Shown: positions 1 to 8,322, counted from the first letter of the stretch. The stretch: DNA of 64,000 nt from an uncultured Bacteroidales bacterium (GCA_900316795.1 ONEF01000005.1:109483-173482); one strand, 5' to 3'. The notes: generated from the sequence alone by a model not told the origin. Made by a program: numbers and translations.

Positions 1-707
1 CTGGCCAGGGAGAAACGATGTTCCCCCACGGCTTTTCGCACAAGAAGTAGTTGATATTGAGTTGCATCGATGCCTTTTTTAATAACACCCTCGTCGGCCT
101 CGTATTCATGGACCAGGCGGAGTTCTTCGTTGATTATCCAAACCAGCGGATTCCACCAGAAGATAATCTGGAGGGGCAGGAAAAGGAGCAGATCAAGAGA
201 ATGCCTTCTCTGCACGTGCATCAGCTCATGGGTGAAGATTGCAGGGTTTTCTTGCAGGTCTTTCCGGCTTATGACAACCTTTCTGCCCCAGCTGAAGGAC
301 GGTACATCCTCTTCCAGGACTATCAGGCTGCAGTCTTCCCGTTTAGCGGATTTCCCTTTTCTGATTATCTGGAGCATCTTCAAGGCCGATACCAGATAGA
401 TGGAAAGAGTGACGGCCGCTCCGATGGCAAATACTGCCAAGAGGACCTCATTCCAAGGGAAAGGCGCCTGGGTTGCCTCCGGTTCCGTTCCCACTTTCAC
501 CATAGTCAGTTCCGTGGCACCGCCGACAAAAGCCGAGACTGTCCTGACCTTTATAAGCGGCAGCAGAAGGCAGAGATAGCTTAATGAAAGCAGCAGCCCG
601 CGGTTCAGCCTGAAGAACGTGGTCCGGCGCATTGCCAGCAGGTAAAAGGCGTAGAACAGGCTAAGATATAGCCCGGCTCGCGCGATATATAGAAGGAATG
701 GTGTCAT
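1..707 (-). CDS. M56 family (BlaR1/MecR1-like) membrane metallopeptidase, N-terminal part
   Basis: Incomplete: the frame stays open to the left edge, giving about 235 residues. Membrane segments occur at about residues 5-20 and 30-50 and again around 75-100. They are followed by a cytoplasmic zinc-protease domain with HELMH at the active site and a downstream HEYEADE helix, the M56 signature. In the BlaR1/MecR1 family, ligand sensing activates this protease, which leads to inactivation of the BlaI-type repressor. Its start overlaps the stop of the repressor gene by ATGA (start at 707), so the two are translationally coupled. Whether this copy has a penicillin-binding sensor domain, or instead a TonB C-terminus as many Bacteroidetes M56 proteins do, cannot be seen. 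The stimulus is therefore unknown. Confidence 0.88.
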   Translation of the reverse strand, partial: MTPFLLYIARAGLYLSLFYAFYLLAMRRTTFFRLNRGLLLSLSYLCLLLPLIKVRTVSAFVGGATELTMVKVGTEPEATQAPFPWNEVLLAVFAIGAAVTLSIYLVSALKMLQIIRKGKSAKREDCSLIVLEEDVPSFSWGRKVVISRKDLQENPAIFTHELMHVQRRHSLDLLLFLPLQIIFWWNPLVWIINEELRLVHEYEADEGVIKKGIDATQYQLLLVRKAVGEHRFSLA

Positions 708-1069
708 TTCTTGTTCTTTTCTATTTGGGCAATGAGGTTTTTAAGCTCCTGCAGGTTCATCTTGTCTTCTTCCACGAACTGGGAAACCAGACGCAGATAA
801 GAATTGTCGTAATAGCGGGCAACCACCTCGGAAACGGTATCCCCGTGATACTGGCTTTCACTTATTTTAACCTTGTAGCGGAAGGAGTTTGCCATCGGTT
901 CCCTTTCCAGAAACCCTTTTTCCTCCAGGAACTTCACGAGCGTGGCCACTGTGTTGTAGTGGGGTTTCGGGTCTGGGATATAACTGATCAAATCTCTGAT
1001 AAACAAGGGTTCATGAGCCCAGAATATGTTCATCAGCATCTCTTCTTTTGCCGTCAGTTTCTGTTTCAT
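704..1069 (-). CDS. BlaI/MecI/CopY-type transcriptional repressor
   Basis: A protein of about 121 residues with the BlaI winged-helix layout: an N-terminal LTAKEEMLMNIFW helix, the recognition region HYNTVATLVKFLEEKGFL at about residues 40-57, then a dimerisation tail rich in charged helices. The family binds operators as dimers and is cleaved when its M56 partner is activated. The ATG at 1069 is preferred over a TTG two codons upstream. A TATATTTG promoter element lies 30 bases upstream on the same strand and a strong inverted repeat lies beyond it. The pair probably represses itself and perhaps the divergent metallopeptidase gene. Substrate specificity, beta-lactam or otherwise, cannot be read from the repressor. 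Confidence 0.92.
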   Translation of the reverse strand: MKQKLTAKEEMLMNIFWAHEPLFIRDLISYIPDPKPHYNTVATLVKFLEEKGFLEREPMANSFRYKVKISESQYHGDTVSEVVARYYDNSYLRLVSQFVEEDKMNLQELKNLIAQIEKNKK

Positions 1070-1097
1070 CGTCAATCGGACAGTTGGTTTTACAATG

Positions 1098-1105
1098 CAA
1101 ATATA
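1098..1105 (-). promoter_or_regulatory. Promoter -7 element of the BlaI/M56 operon
   Basis: TATATTTG read on the minus strand matches the Bacteroidetes TAnnTTTG -7 consensus and lies about 30 bases upstream of the repressor ATG. No good TTTG -33 box is evident, which is compatible with a regulated promoter. Confidence 0.6.
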
Positions 1106-1120
1106 GCAATTATTTTCATA

Positions 1121-1162
1121 TCTCCTAAAAATTTTAGTAGATGTCCTTTATTTTTTAGGAGA
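1121..1162. promoter_or_regulatory. Operator-like inverted repeat between divergent promoters
   Basis: TCTCCTAAAAA at 1121-1131 is perfectly mirrored by TTTTTAGGAGA at 1152-1162. Nested in the left arm is a 13-bp palindrome CTAAAAATTTTAG at 1125-1137. The repeat sits between the leftward promoter at 1098 and the rightward promoter at 1173, where one bound repressor could control both. That it is the BlaI-type operator is inferred from position. The arms do not match the staphylococcal TACA/TGTA box. Confidence 0.6.
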
Positions 1163-1172
1163 AAATTCTTGA

Positions 1173-1180
1173 TACTTTTG
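1173..1180 (+). promoter_or_regulatory. Promoter -7 element of the YgjP-like peptidase gene
   Basis: TACTTTTG fits TAnnTTTG and ends 11 bases before the ATG at 1192, so the transcript would have almost no leader. Confidence 0.6.
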
Positions 1181-1191
1181 CAGAGCAGACT

Positions 1192-1809
1192 ATGACTTTA
1201 CAAAGCAGAACGGTCAAATATGACAACGGCCTTGGGGAGGTTACTTACACCAAGTACCCTCAGAGCCGCAGCGTAAGGGTTATGGTTTCTTCCAAGGGGG
1301 AGATAAAGGTAACTCTGCCGACATACACGTCTTATCAGGAAGCCGAACGGTTCCTGTTCTCTGTCGGGGGCAGTATTGTTGCCAAGCGCAAGGAAATCCT
1401 CAGCCGTCTTGAAACGGCCAGGCAGACCGGCGCACCTTCCTTGTACGAGATAAACAAACTTGCCCACAAGATTCTTCCGCAGCGTACACGGCAGATGTAT
1501 GAGCTTATGAGCAGCAAGGTCAAGATACGGGACAGCCGTGGAAATCTCGTTGAAGATCCTTTCCGGTACAACAGGGTTGCCATCAAGAACAACTCTTCCA
1601 ACTGGGGCAGCTGCTCAACTCTCAGGAACATCAATCTGAACATGAATCTTGTGAGACTGCCGCAGGAACTGATGGATTACGTCATCGCACACGAACTCTG
1701 TCATCTGGTCTATCCCAACCACAGCGACAGGTTCCACAAACTGCTGAACGCAATAACGGACGGAAAGGAAAAGGTCCTGTCCGCCCGTCTGAAGAGAGTC
1801 AAACTCTGA
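1192..1809 (+). CDS. YgjP-like (DUF45, M48-related) zinc metallopeptidase
   Basis: A 205-residue cytoplasmic protein with the YgjP/DUF45 layout: a beta-rich N-terminal half that starts with conserved Arg/Ser-containing strands (SRSVRVMVSSKGEIKVTLP), then the GSCS-containing strand, then the catalytic helix VIAHELCHLVYPNHSDRFH near residue 165. HELCH supplies two zinc ligands and the Glu general base, and the following HSDRFH supplies the third. Full length for the family (about 200-240 residues). The family often occurs beside restriction or stress genes, and its substrate is unknown. It is divergent from the BlaI/M56 pair and shares the palindromic intergenic region, so co-regulation is plausible but inferred. 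Confidence 0.85.
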   Translation: MTLQSRTVKYDNGLGEVTYTKYPQSRSVRVMVSSKGEIKVTLPTYTSYQEAERFLFSVGGSIVAKRKEILSRLETARQTGAPSLYEINKLAHKILPQRTRQMYELMSSKVKIRDSRGNLVEDPFRYNRVAIKNNSSNWGSCSTLRNINLNMNLVRLPQELMDYVIAHELCHLVYPNHSDRFHKLLNAITDGKEKVLSARLKRVKL

Positions 1810-1853
1810 AGCTCTTGCCTTTAAATCTTGAAAAGAGCCGAGTTTCGGAGCTG

Positions 1854-2585
1854 TTATCTCTGAGTCTTGACGAAAGTTGTTCCGTTAAACTGGTATTCAA
1901 CCGGTTTTGCAAGTTCCCAAAGCCTGTCATCGGCGATGTAGCTAGGTCTTAGCAAAAGCACATTATCATCCTGCTCCCCGAACCTCAGGTCCAGGCCGTG
2001 GAGTGAGTTCTTCTCCCTGTCATACTCACGCTTCATTTCCTTGAGAGAAGATTTCAGGTCTTCAGGCACATCCACACCGTCGAAGAACTCGTTGAAATCG
2101 GGGGCTTTGATAGGGTTCTCCACCTCAGTCAGCAAGCCGTTGCGGTAGGTGTAGGTCTTCATTATGTCCAGTACGGCACCATCTACTCCGGCTTCCGTGT
2201 AATAAAGCACAAAGAGGCCGTTGTCGTTGAGCATGTGGTAACAGTTGACATAAGCAATGTTGTAGATGCCTCCCTCGCCGTTCATGCAGCTGATTCTGTT
2301 TGGAGAGGTGTACTCGTCGAACACGCGCTTTGTCTCTGTGGCTTCCTTGTAGATTGAGTCGTTGATTCTTTCCGGAATCAGACTGCGGTCTATCAGGCAG
2401 AGAACTTCCTGGGCGTAGTCCGGACCGGTATAGGCCTGGTCTGGCTCAACCTCACCCTCAGGAGCCTGGACTGCGGAAACCTGTGTGGAGTCTGTCTCTG
2501 TAACCTGAACTTCGTTAGTTTTGCCTTTGCATCCGGCAAGAATGGCGAGGCAGACTGTGGAAACTGTCAAAAAACATGCTTTCAT
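1854..2585 (-). CDS. Hypothetical lipoprotein
   Basis: A 243-residue protein with a type II signal peptide ending in LAGC (lipobox cysteine at about residue 19), then an acidic, Thr/Glu-rich spacer and a mixed alpha/beta body. I do not recognise a catalytic motif or family. It is the last gene of a leftward run that begins with the murein-recycling genes. It follows the 91-residue gene by only 23 bases, so it is probably in the same transcript. It is expected to be attached to the periplasmic or outer face of a membrane. A role in the cell wall would only be guilt by association. Confidence 0.75.
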   Translation of the reverse strand: MKACFLTVSTVCLAILAGCKGKTNEVQVTETDSTQVSAVQAPEGEVEPDQAYTGPDYAQEVLCLIDRSLIPERINDSIYKEATETKRVFDEYTSPNRISCMNGEGGIYNIAYVNCYHMLNDNGLFVLYYTEAGVDGAVLDIMKTYTYRNGLLTEVENPIKAPDFNEFFDGVDVPEDLKSSLKEMKREYDREKNSLHGLDLRFGEQDDNVLLLRPSYIADDRLWELAKPVEYQFNGTTFVKTQR

Positions 2586-2608
2586 AATATAAGTTTGATT
2601 GTTTGTAA

Positions 2609-2884
2609 TTACTTCTTGCTGAGGGCGCTCAGCCTTTCATAAAGAGCATCGATGCCTTCAACCAGTTCCTTGGAAACTCCCTTGTAGTACTTGTCGGCCT
2701 TGATCTCCTCAGGGCGATGGTTGATCTTGTCTATCATGTCATCCTGAAGGTCAAGGGCATCGCCGATGATTTCACCGACTTTGTCCATTTTCTCTTCTCC
2801 GTTGAGTTCGAGATAGATGAAGCAGTCGTCTACAAGCTCTGCAACAAGGAATTCAACGTCTTTCTTTATATCACGAAGATTCAT
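2609..2884 (-). CDS. Small acidic helical protein, unknown function
   Basis: A 91-residue, strongly charged, predicted all-helical cytoplasmic protein without signal peptide or membrane segment. Acidic and hydrophobic residues alternate in a coiled-coil-like pattern (KKDVEFLVAELVDDCF at the start, LVEGIDALYERLSALSKK at the end). It resembles short conserved Bacteroidales proteins of unknown role. It lies between the LD-carboxypeptidase-like gene (60 bases upstream) and a lipoprotein gene, all leftward, which suggests one operon. No motif permits a functional call. Confidence 0.75.
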   Translation of the reverse strand: MNLRDIKKDVEFLVAELVDDCFIYLELNGEEKMDKVGEIIGDALDLQDDMIDKINHRPEEIKADKYYKGVSKELVEGIDALYERLSALSKK

Positions 2885-2944
2885 ATTTGTAATGTTTTAA
2901 TTGATTGTTTTATGTAAAAAAAAGAAAAATCAGTCCTGAGGGAA

Positions 2945-4042
2945 TCACCACGGCCGTTTGCCGGAAAGGCGAAGACGCTCGGATAACGGGGTTAGGGGAG
3001 CTGCGAGGCCGACGGCAGGTATATTGTGCTGTTCTCCGCTGATGTCAAAGCGCAGCGATGCTCCGTTACTGCGGACTTCCATGGTGACAGGTGCGCCCAT
3101 CACCAGCGGCAGGTTCACGTCTCCGTGTCCGGCCGGAAAGCCGCACAGGACAGGGATATTATAGGACTTCAAGTATTTACGCAGCATTGCTTCCACGCTC
3201 TCGTCGGTAAATTCCTTGCCGCAGTCGGTGAACTCGCCAAGGATGACGCCCTTGCAGCGATTCAGGACCCCGTTCATCATAAGGATGGTAAACTGCCTGT
3301 CGATGTTGTGCATAGACTCTTCGACCTCTTCGATGAAGAGGATCAGGTCGCTTCCGGCGGTGGCGTCAGCCTGAGTTCCCAGATTAGGGGCAAAGGTGCA
3401 GAGATTGCCGCCTACCAGGACGCCACGTGCAAAACCCTCGATATTCTGGGGATGAGCCGGAACTTCATAGAGCGGCACATTGCCCAGAAGCAGATCGCGC
3501 ATCAGCGTGCTGGTCAGATCCTGGCCGCCCTTGGCAAGGAATGAACTCATAGTACCTTGTATGCTCATCACGCCGGCACGGTTCAGCAGGCCGTGAAGGG
3601 TGGTGATGTCGCTGAAGCCCACGAGCCATTTCGGATGGGCGGAAAGTTCTTTGAGCTTCAGCTCGTCGATGAGCTGGATGGTTCCGTATCCGCCGCGGTT
3701 GCAGATGATGGCCTTGATGGAAGGATCGTTAAGGGCCCAGCGGATGTCGCTTACCCGCTCCTCGACGGTTCCTGCATACTGGCCGTCATACTTCTTGCCC
3801 ACGTTCGGCCCGATAACTGGTTCCAGGCCCCATGTGCGAAGCAGTTCGGCAGTCTTCTCCACATTCTCCATCGGCGTGAAAAAGGACGGGGAAATAAGCG
3901 CGACCTTGTCGCCCTTTTTCAGATAGTCCGGTTTCCTGCAGTTAAGGGTAACGTGCTTATGCCTGGAGCAATCGTCATTCTTTTCGCAGGACATTGTCAA
4001 CAGTCCGCAAAGGGCAGCTAAGATGAAAAGGCGTAATTTCAT
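2945..4042 (-). CDS. LD-carboxypeptidase, S66/MccF family lipoprotein (YkfA/LdcA-like)
   Basis: A 365-residue serine peptidase of the S66 family. It has a lipoprotein signal ending LTMSC, then KKGDKVALISPS at the domain start, the CNRGGYGTIQLID strand, the nucleophile Ser in VGFSDITTLHG, a Glu in LFIEEVEES and a His in FPAGHGDVNLP, together the Ser-Glu-His triad. The family cleaves the L,D bond of murein tetrapeptides. An upstream ATG (4060) would add six residues before the signal peptide, and 4042 gives a cleaner signal. Lipidation suggests a periplasmic position rather than the cytoplasmic one of E. coli LdcA. It follows the epimerase gene closely, as in ykfABC-type clusters, and so probably acts on peptides released by the NlpC/P60 neighbour. 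Confidence 0.9.
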   Translation of the reverse strand: MKLRLFILAALCGLLTMSCEKNDDCSRHKHVTLNCRKPDYLKKGDKVALISPSFFTPMENVEKTAELLRTWGLEPVIGPNVGKKYDGQYAGTVEERVSDIRWALNDPSIKAIICNRGGYGTIQLIDELKLKELSAHPKWLVGFSDITTLHGLLNRAGVMSIQGTMSSFLAKGGQDLTSTLMRDLLLGNVPLYEVPAHPQNIEGFARGVLVGGNLCTFAPNLGTQADATAGSDLILFIEEVEESMHNIDRQFTILMMNGVLNRCKGVILGEFTDCGKEFTDESVEAMLRKYLKSYNIPVLCGFPAGHGDVNLPLVMGAPVTMEVRSNGASLRFDISGEQHNIPAVGLAAPLTPLSERLRLSGKRPW

Positions 4043-4066
4043 TTTTATTGCTTGGGACATAAATGA

Positions 4067-5251
4067 TTATTCCTCTGCGGCGTATTTGAGGTTGACGCCC
4101 TTGTTCATCTCCAGTCCGAGGCCTGGTTTTGAAGATGGAACTATCCTTCCGTCTTCAACTGTAGAAGAGTGGAATACATCATTTGCTATCAGCCAGTTTC
4201 CGTCGAGGTCAGTCCATTCGCATACAGGAGCTATCTGGGCGCCCGCAGCAATGGCTACAGAAGTTTCCGTCATACATCCTACCATCAGCTTCATGCCCAG
4301 AGCCTGCGCCAGGGATACCATCTCCCTTGCCTCGTGAAGTCCGGTGCATTTCATAAGCTTGATGTTGATTCCGGAGTAGTGGCCGTAGAGCTTGCGTACA
4401 TCGGTGAGCCTCTGGCAAGCCTCATCTGCCATGATAGGAAGCGGGCTTCTCTCTGTAAGCCAACCGGTTTCCTCGAGCATCAGCTTAGGCATAGGCTGTT
4501 CAATCATGTTAACATTCTTGGTAGCCAGCCAGTTGATCATATCCAGTGCGTAGAACTTGTCTTTCCAGCCTTGGTTTGCGTCTATGCAGATGGTGGTGTC
4601 TGTAACCTCGCGTATGGTGTTGATCATCATCTTGTCCTGTTCCTCGGTCCTGCCGAGCTTAACCTTGATCAGGTGGCCTTCAGCTGCGGCTTCCTTAGCT
4701 TTCTGAAGAACTTCTTCCCTGGATGCAAGTCCTACCGTAAAGGAGTTGTAAGGGCAGTTCTTAGGGTCGAATCCCCAGATCTTCCACCAAGGCTGTCCAA
4801 GCATCTGGCCAACCAGATCGTGGAGGGCTATATCTATAGAAGCCTTTGCCGCACAGTTGTTTGTAGTTATGGCATCCATCTCGGCCATAATGTCTCCGAT
4901 CATCCAAGGATCTTTGAACTTCTTCAATACAGGCCTTGCCTTCTTCAGATAGTCGATCGCCGAGTTTGTAGTTTCACCAAGATAAGGAGGCATGGCAGCC
5001 TCACCATATCCGGTATATCCGTCATAAGTGATTCTGGTAAGGACGATAGGGGTTGTGCTTCTGGAGTTGTTGGCGATGGTGAACACGTGTTTCATCTTGG
5101 CGGTGAAAGGGCACCATTCGAGTTCCAGCTCCTTTTTCCCGGAAGGTTTTGATACTCCCTTTGCGCGTGCAAAAATCTGGGATGGACTCAGAAGAGCGGC
5201 TGCTGCTGTAAGCAGGCCTGCACTCTTCAGGAATGTTCTTCTGTCGGTCAT
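4067..5251 (-). CDS. Dipeptide (L-Ala-D/L-Glu) epimerase, enolase superfamily, YkfB-like
   Basis: A 394-residue member of the muconate-lactonising subgroup of enolases. The visible catalytic set is KVK at about 196-198, metal ligands Asp224 (DANQGW), Glu251 (MIEQPMP) and Asp276 (ADEACQ), and the second-face Lys near 298 (KLMKCTG). These fit L-Ala-D/L-Glu epimerase, which converts murein-derived L-Ala-D-Glu to L-Ala-L-Glu so it can be hydrolysed and re-used. The N-terminus (MTDRRTFLKSAGLLTAAAALL) has a twin-arginine motif, so the enzyme is probably exported folded. That is unlike the cytoplasmic Bacillus and E. coli enzymes but matches its lipoprotein and secreted neighbours. It lies between the NlpC/P60 and LD-carboxypeptidase genes. 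Confidence 0.93.
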   Translation of the reverse strand: MTDRRTFLKSAGLLTAAAALLSPSQIFARAKGVSKPSGKKELELEWCPFTAKMKHVFTIANNSRSTTPIVLTRITYDGYTGYGEAAMPPYLGETTNSAIDYLKKARPVLKKFKDPWMIGDIMAEMDAITTNNCAAKASIDIALHDLVGQMLGQPWWKIWGFDPKNCPYNSFTVGLASREEVLQKAKEAAAEGHLIKVKLGRTEEQDKMMINTIREVTDTTICIDANQGWKDKFYALDMINWLATKNVNMIEQPMPKLMLEETGWLTERSPLPIMADEACQRLTDVRKLYGHYSGINIKLMKCTGLHEAREMVSLAQALGMKLMVGCMTETSVAIAAGAQIAPVCEWTDLDGNWLIANDVFHSSTVEDGRIVPSSKPGLGLEMNKGVNLKYAAEE

Positions 5252-5344
5252 TGTGTGTATGTTTTAAATGTTGTTCTTTCTTTTTGATTCTCAGCGATTT
5301 TTCTTTGCTTCAGCTTTCTGCAAATTTGCTTTCAGCGATAGGGA

Positions 5345-6559
5345 CTACTTCGTAAGCCCGGCGTTCTTGACGCTGACGACGCCTTTGCCCTGGTCTGCCG
5401 TGCCGATTATCCTGCGGGCCTTGAGCAGCCTCTTGGCTCCGGCGTAGTAGTCTTTCTCCCCAGGAATCAGGCTGTTGATCCTGACTATGTTGGAAGAATG
5501 GATAATCTTGCCGTCTCCCATATATATGGCCACGTGGGTGACTCTTTCCTTGCGGCCGTTCTCAGCCTTGCGTCCGAAGAACAGGAGGTCTCCGGGCCTG
5601 AGGTTGGCAAGAGCAGCCTTGGTGTAGGTCCCTTCCACGAACTTGTGTACATCTACGCTGTCTCCGGTCTTGCACTGCTGGGAAGCATCTCTCCTGAGGA
5701 CATATCCGTTAAGGAAATATGCGCTCTTGGTAAGGCCGCTGCAATCAACTCCCTTGATGGAAGTTCCGCCCCACACATAAGGAAATCCGCAGAACTGCTT
5801 GGCTGTCTCAACGATGTTCTTCTCCGTTGGAACAGCGTTGTCCATCCATTTGTGGAGATCTATGACATCCTCCTCCGGAACATATCCGGTGCGGCCGTCG
5901 GCTACGGAAACCTTCCTCCAGACTCCCTGCCTGCCTTCATCGATGAGTATGCAGCCCCAGACAAGGTCACTTACAGGAAGGCTGCTTACGTTCTTCTCAG
6001 AGTAGAGGGTTGAATATTTCTTGTTTACGAATACCTTCGGCTTTGCCAGATATTCTTCGTATTCGGCTTTGGTCATGGCCTTTACGCTGCGGGTAATTAC
6101 CCAAGCCGTATAGCCTTCCATGTTGATGCAGCGGTACCAGTCGTCGTCATTTTCCTCAAGTATCCTGACCGGCATTCCCATCAGGGCCTGCGTTCCGGAC
6201 TCTCCGCTGAACCTTCCGTCGCAGTTGAAGCTTGCAGTGGACATGCAGACGATGCCGTAAGTCTTGCCTTTCAGACTATTGCTTGGCAGCAGGTCTATCC
6301 TGTTCTGAGCCGTGATCCCGGCATCGGCGAGCCTGGAAACCAGAGCCTCAACGGCCTCCTTCTCAGTGGTAGAGCCAACCAGTATCAGCTTTCCATCCTT
6401 CTCTATCAGAGAGACATCGTAGGTCTTGTCCCTCTCGTCGGGAGCGTACTTGTTCATCACATCATTGCTGATTTTGTTGAAAAGAGCGTTCACGTTCTGC
6501 CCGAAGGCTCCGATATTCAGCAGCAGGGCTGCAGACAACAGCAAGTAGATTTTTTTCAT
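5345..6559 (-). CDS. Secreted NlpC/P60 endopeptidase with SH3-like domains (YkfC-like)
   Basis: A 404-residue protein with a Sec signal peptide (1-20), an N-terminal region of about 100 residues, two SH3b-like segments at about 120-240, and a C-terminal NlpC/P60 domain. The domain has the nucleophile Cys in GVDCSGLT (near 270) and the His pair in THVAIYMGDGKIIHSS. The family includes gamma-D-glutamyl-diamino-acid endopeptidases that release L-Ala-D-Glu from murein peptides, the substrate of the epimerase encoded next. It is the first gene of the leftward operon, with a TATATTTG element 34 bases upstream of its ATG. The 93-base gap to the epimerase gene holds two TCAGCGAT octamers. Confidence 0.93.
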   Translation of the reverse strand: MKKIYLLLSAALLLNIGAFGQNVNALFNKISNDVMNKYAPDERDKTYDVSLIEKDGKLILVGSTTEKEAVEALVSRLADAGITAQNRIDLLPSNSLKGKTYGIVCMSTASFNCDGRFSGESGTQALMGMPVRILEENDDDWYRCINMEGYTAWVITRSVKAMTKAEYEEYLAKPKVFVNKKYSTLYSEKNVSSLPVSDLVWGCILIDEGRQGVWRKVSVADGRTGYVPEEDVIDLHKWMDNAVPTEKNIVETAKQFCGFPYVWGGTSIKGVDCSGLTKSAYFLNGYVLRRDASQQCKTGDSVDVHKFVEGTYTKAALANLRPGDLLFFGRKAENGRKERVTHVAIYMGDGKIIHSSNIVRINSLIPGEKDYYAGAKRLLKARRIIGTADQGKGVVSVKNAGLTK

Positions 6560-6592
6560 CGCGATGGATATTTACATAAAATTTACAGATAA

Positions 6593-6600
6593 CAAATATA
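6593..6600 (-). promoter_or_regulatory. Promoter -7 element of the ykf-like operon
   Basis: TATATTTG on the minus strand, 34 bases upstream of the NlpC/P60 start, back to back with a rightward element at 6611. No clear -33 TTTG at the usual 19-base spacing. Confidence 0.55.
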
Positions 6601-6610
6601 CAAATTTTGG

Positions 6611-6618
6611 TAACTTTG
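6611..6618 (+). promoter_or_regulatory. Promoter -7 element of the 6636 lipoprotein gene
   Basis: TAACTTTG, an exact TAnnTTTG match, 18 bases upstream of the ATG at 6636. Its position rules out the longer reading frame that begins further upstream. Confidence 0.6.
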
Positions 6619-6635
6619 TAAAAACACTGATTACT

Positions 6636-7445
6636 ATGAAAAGAATACTTTCCCTTTCAGCCATTTTTGCGGTGGTCGCATTGTCCGTCTGCTGCAAGTC
6701 CAACACCCAGACTATGCCGTCTGTGGTGAAAACTCCTTCAGCCGGAACTTTGACCGCATACTACGCTACTGAAGATTTCAGCGATGTAACAAGCGCCTAC
6801 AATTTCAGGAAGGGAGATTTGATCTGCGATGACAACAATGAATTCATCTCCATCCTTGACTACGATGCAGACAACTACAAATTTATGCCGGAAGAAGCCG
6901 AAGACGGCAACGTATATGGCGCTTTCGTCTTCCCCAAGTCCAAGGCAGAAAAGGTAGTATATAACCAGAACCAGCTTACAACGGAACTCGTAGGGGACAG
7001 GATTGTCTTCAAAGACAAGGACGGCAACCTGGTCACCATCTTCAAGTCCAGCAGAAACGGCCAGCCTCTGTACATAATGAATGATGAGAAATGGGAATTT
7101 GAGCCAGGCCCGGAGGAGCTTCTGAAAAAGTATGACAGCTGCTATGTGATCAGTGTCCATTTCTCTGACGCTCTGTTTGAAGAGCCGCTGGAAACCAACG
7201 GAGACATCATCAAACTCTACCAATATGAAGAGGATGCCGCCAATCCTGTATATTCCGGGGCCATTGAAGACGGGTGGTACATCAAAGGCGACTGGGACTA
7301 CAAGAAATCAGCCTATGACGAAAACGGAAATCTTCTGGTTCCGCTGGAAAGGACGGTAGATATTCCGGTATCCTATTCCGTTGCATACATCGGAGACAAG
7401 GATGCCCTCTACGTAAACGGCACCCTGTACTACAGAGTCAAGTAA
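6636..7445 (+). CDS. Hypothetical lipoprotein
   Basis: A 269-residue protein starting at the ATG that directly precedes a type II signal peptide (MKRILSLSAIFAVVALSVCC). The frame extends upstream, but a promoter element lies within that extension. The mature part is rich in Asp, Tyr and Glu and probably beta, with repeated acidic D-x-D-N stretches. I recognise no domain. The next gene, a lipoprotein metallophosphoesterase, begins 7 bases after its stop, so the two are likely co-transcribed. Confidence 0.75.
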   Translation: MKRILSLSAIFAVVALSVCCKSNTQTMPSVVKTPSAGTLTAYYATEDFSDVTSAYNFRKGDLICDDNNEFISILDYDADNYKFMPEEAEDGNVYGAFVFPKSKAEKVVYNQNQLTTELVGDRIVFKDKDGNLVTIFKSSRNGQPLYIMNDEKWEFEPGPEELLKKYDSCYVISVHFSDALFEEPLETNGDIIKLYQYEEDAANPVYSGAIEDGWYIKGDWDYKKSAYDENGNLLVPLERTVDIPVSYSVAYIGDKDALYVNGTLYYRVK

Positions 7446-7452
7446 TTCTCGT

Positions 7453-8322
7453 ATGAGAAAGCATACAGCCCTTAGCTTATTCATAACACTTTGCCTTCTG
7501 GCATCTTGCAGCCCGAGGTTTACGGAGTTCACTTTCGTGCAGATGACCGATCCGCAGATCGGGTTCAGGGACCCCACTCCAGGCTTCAGGAAGTCCGACT
7601 CTCTTTTCAGCAGGGCCGTTGAGGCGGTCAACACCCTTTCCCCGGTCGGTTCCGCTGATAACGCTCGTGGTCCCAAGTGCGTGATCATTACCGGAGACCT
7701 CATCAACGATGCCTATGACACATTGCAGGATTCCATCTACAGGGCCAACCGAGCCAAGATAATAGCACCGGTGTATGAAGTCCCCGGCAACCACGACATC
7801 CGCCCGTGGAACCCTGAAAATCACGCCCACTATCTTCAGCAGAGAGGCTATGAAAGATTCTCCTTCCGGCTGGGCGGCTGCGCCTTCATCGGCTTTGACT
7901 CCAACTGCATCAAAGACGGCCAGGAAAAGGCTGAGGAACAGCAGTTCAAGTGGCTGGAAAGGGAACTCCGGAAATCCCGCCGCTACAAATACATCTTCGT
8001 GTTCCTTCACTGCCCGGTAATCCGTGAGAGCATCGATGAAGAAAATGATTACTTCAATTTCCATAAAGCTCCGGATACTTCCGGAAGCGCTGATGCCGCA
8101 ATCGGAGGTCCCAGGGGAAAATACATGGCACTGTTCAAGAAATATGGGGTAGATGTGGTCTTCGCCGGGCACACCCACATGGATTACGACACTACCGTTG
8201 AGGGCATACGGTTCGTCACTGCCGGGCCGGTGGGAATGCCCCTCGGCCGCGGCTATTCTGGCTTCGAAGTAGTCAAGGTTACCAAAGAAGGCATAGACTG
8301 CCGCTTCGTCCCAACCCCCTGA
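7453..8322 (+). CDS. Calcineurin-like metallophosphoesterase lipoprotein
   Basis: A 289-residue protein with lipobox LLASC near residue 20 and all metallophosphoesterase motifs in order: MTDPQIG (D-x-H site, here with Gln in place of His), GDLINDA (GD), PGNHD (GNHD), VFLHCPV and FAGHTHMD (GHxH). The arrangement resembles the CSTP1/CPPED1 and CpdA-like branches, which hydrolyse phosphomonoesters or diesters at a dimetal centre. Lipidation places it outside the cytoplasm. The Gln in the first motif is found in some subfamilies, so activity is not excluded. Substrate unknown. Confidence 0.9.
   Translation: MRKHTALSLFITLCLLASCSPRFTEFTFVQMTDPQIGFRDPTPGFRKSDSLFSRAVEAVNTLSPVGSADNARGPKCVIITGDLINDAYDTLQDSIYRANRAKIIAPVYEVPGNHDIRPWNPENHAHYLQQRGYERFSFRLGGCAFIGFDSNCIKDGQEKAEEQQFKWLERELRKSRRYKYIFVFLHCPVIRESIDEENDYFNFHKAPDTSGSADAAIGGPRGKYMALFKKYGVDVVFAGHTHMDYDTTVEGIRFVTAGPVGMPLGRGYSGFEVVKVTKEGIDCRFVPTP

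Noticed and set aside
51..584. Rightward open frame at the left edge
   Set aside because: It is the shadow of the M56 peptidase gene on the minus strand, which shows HELMH and the BlaR1 layout.
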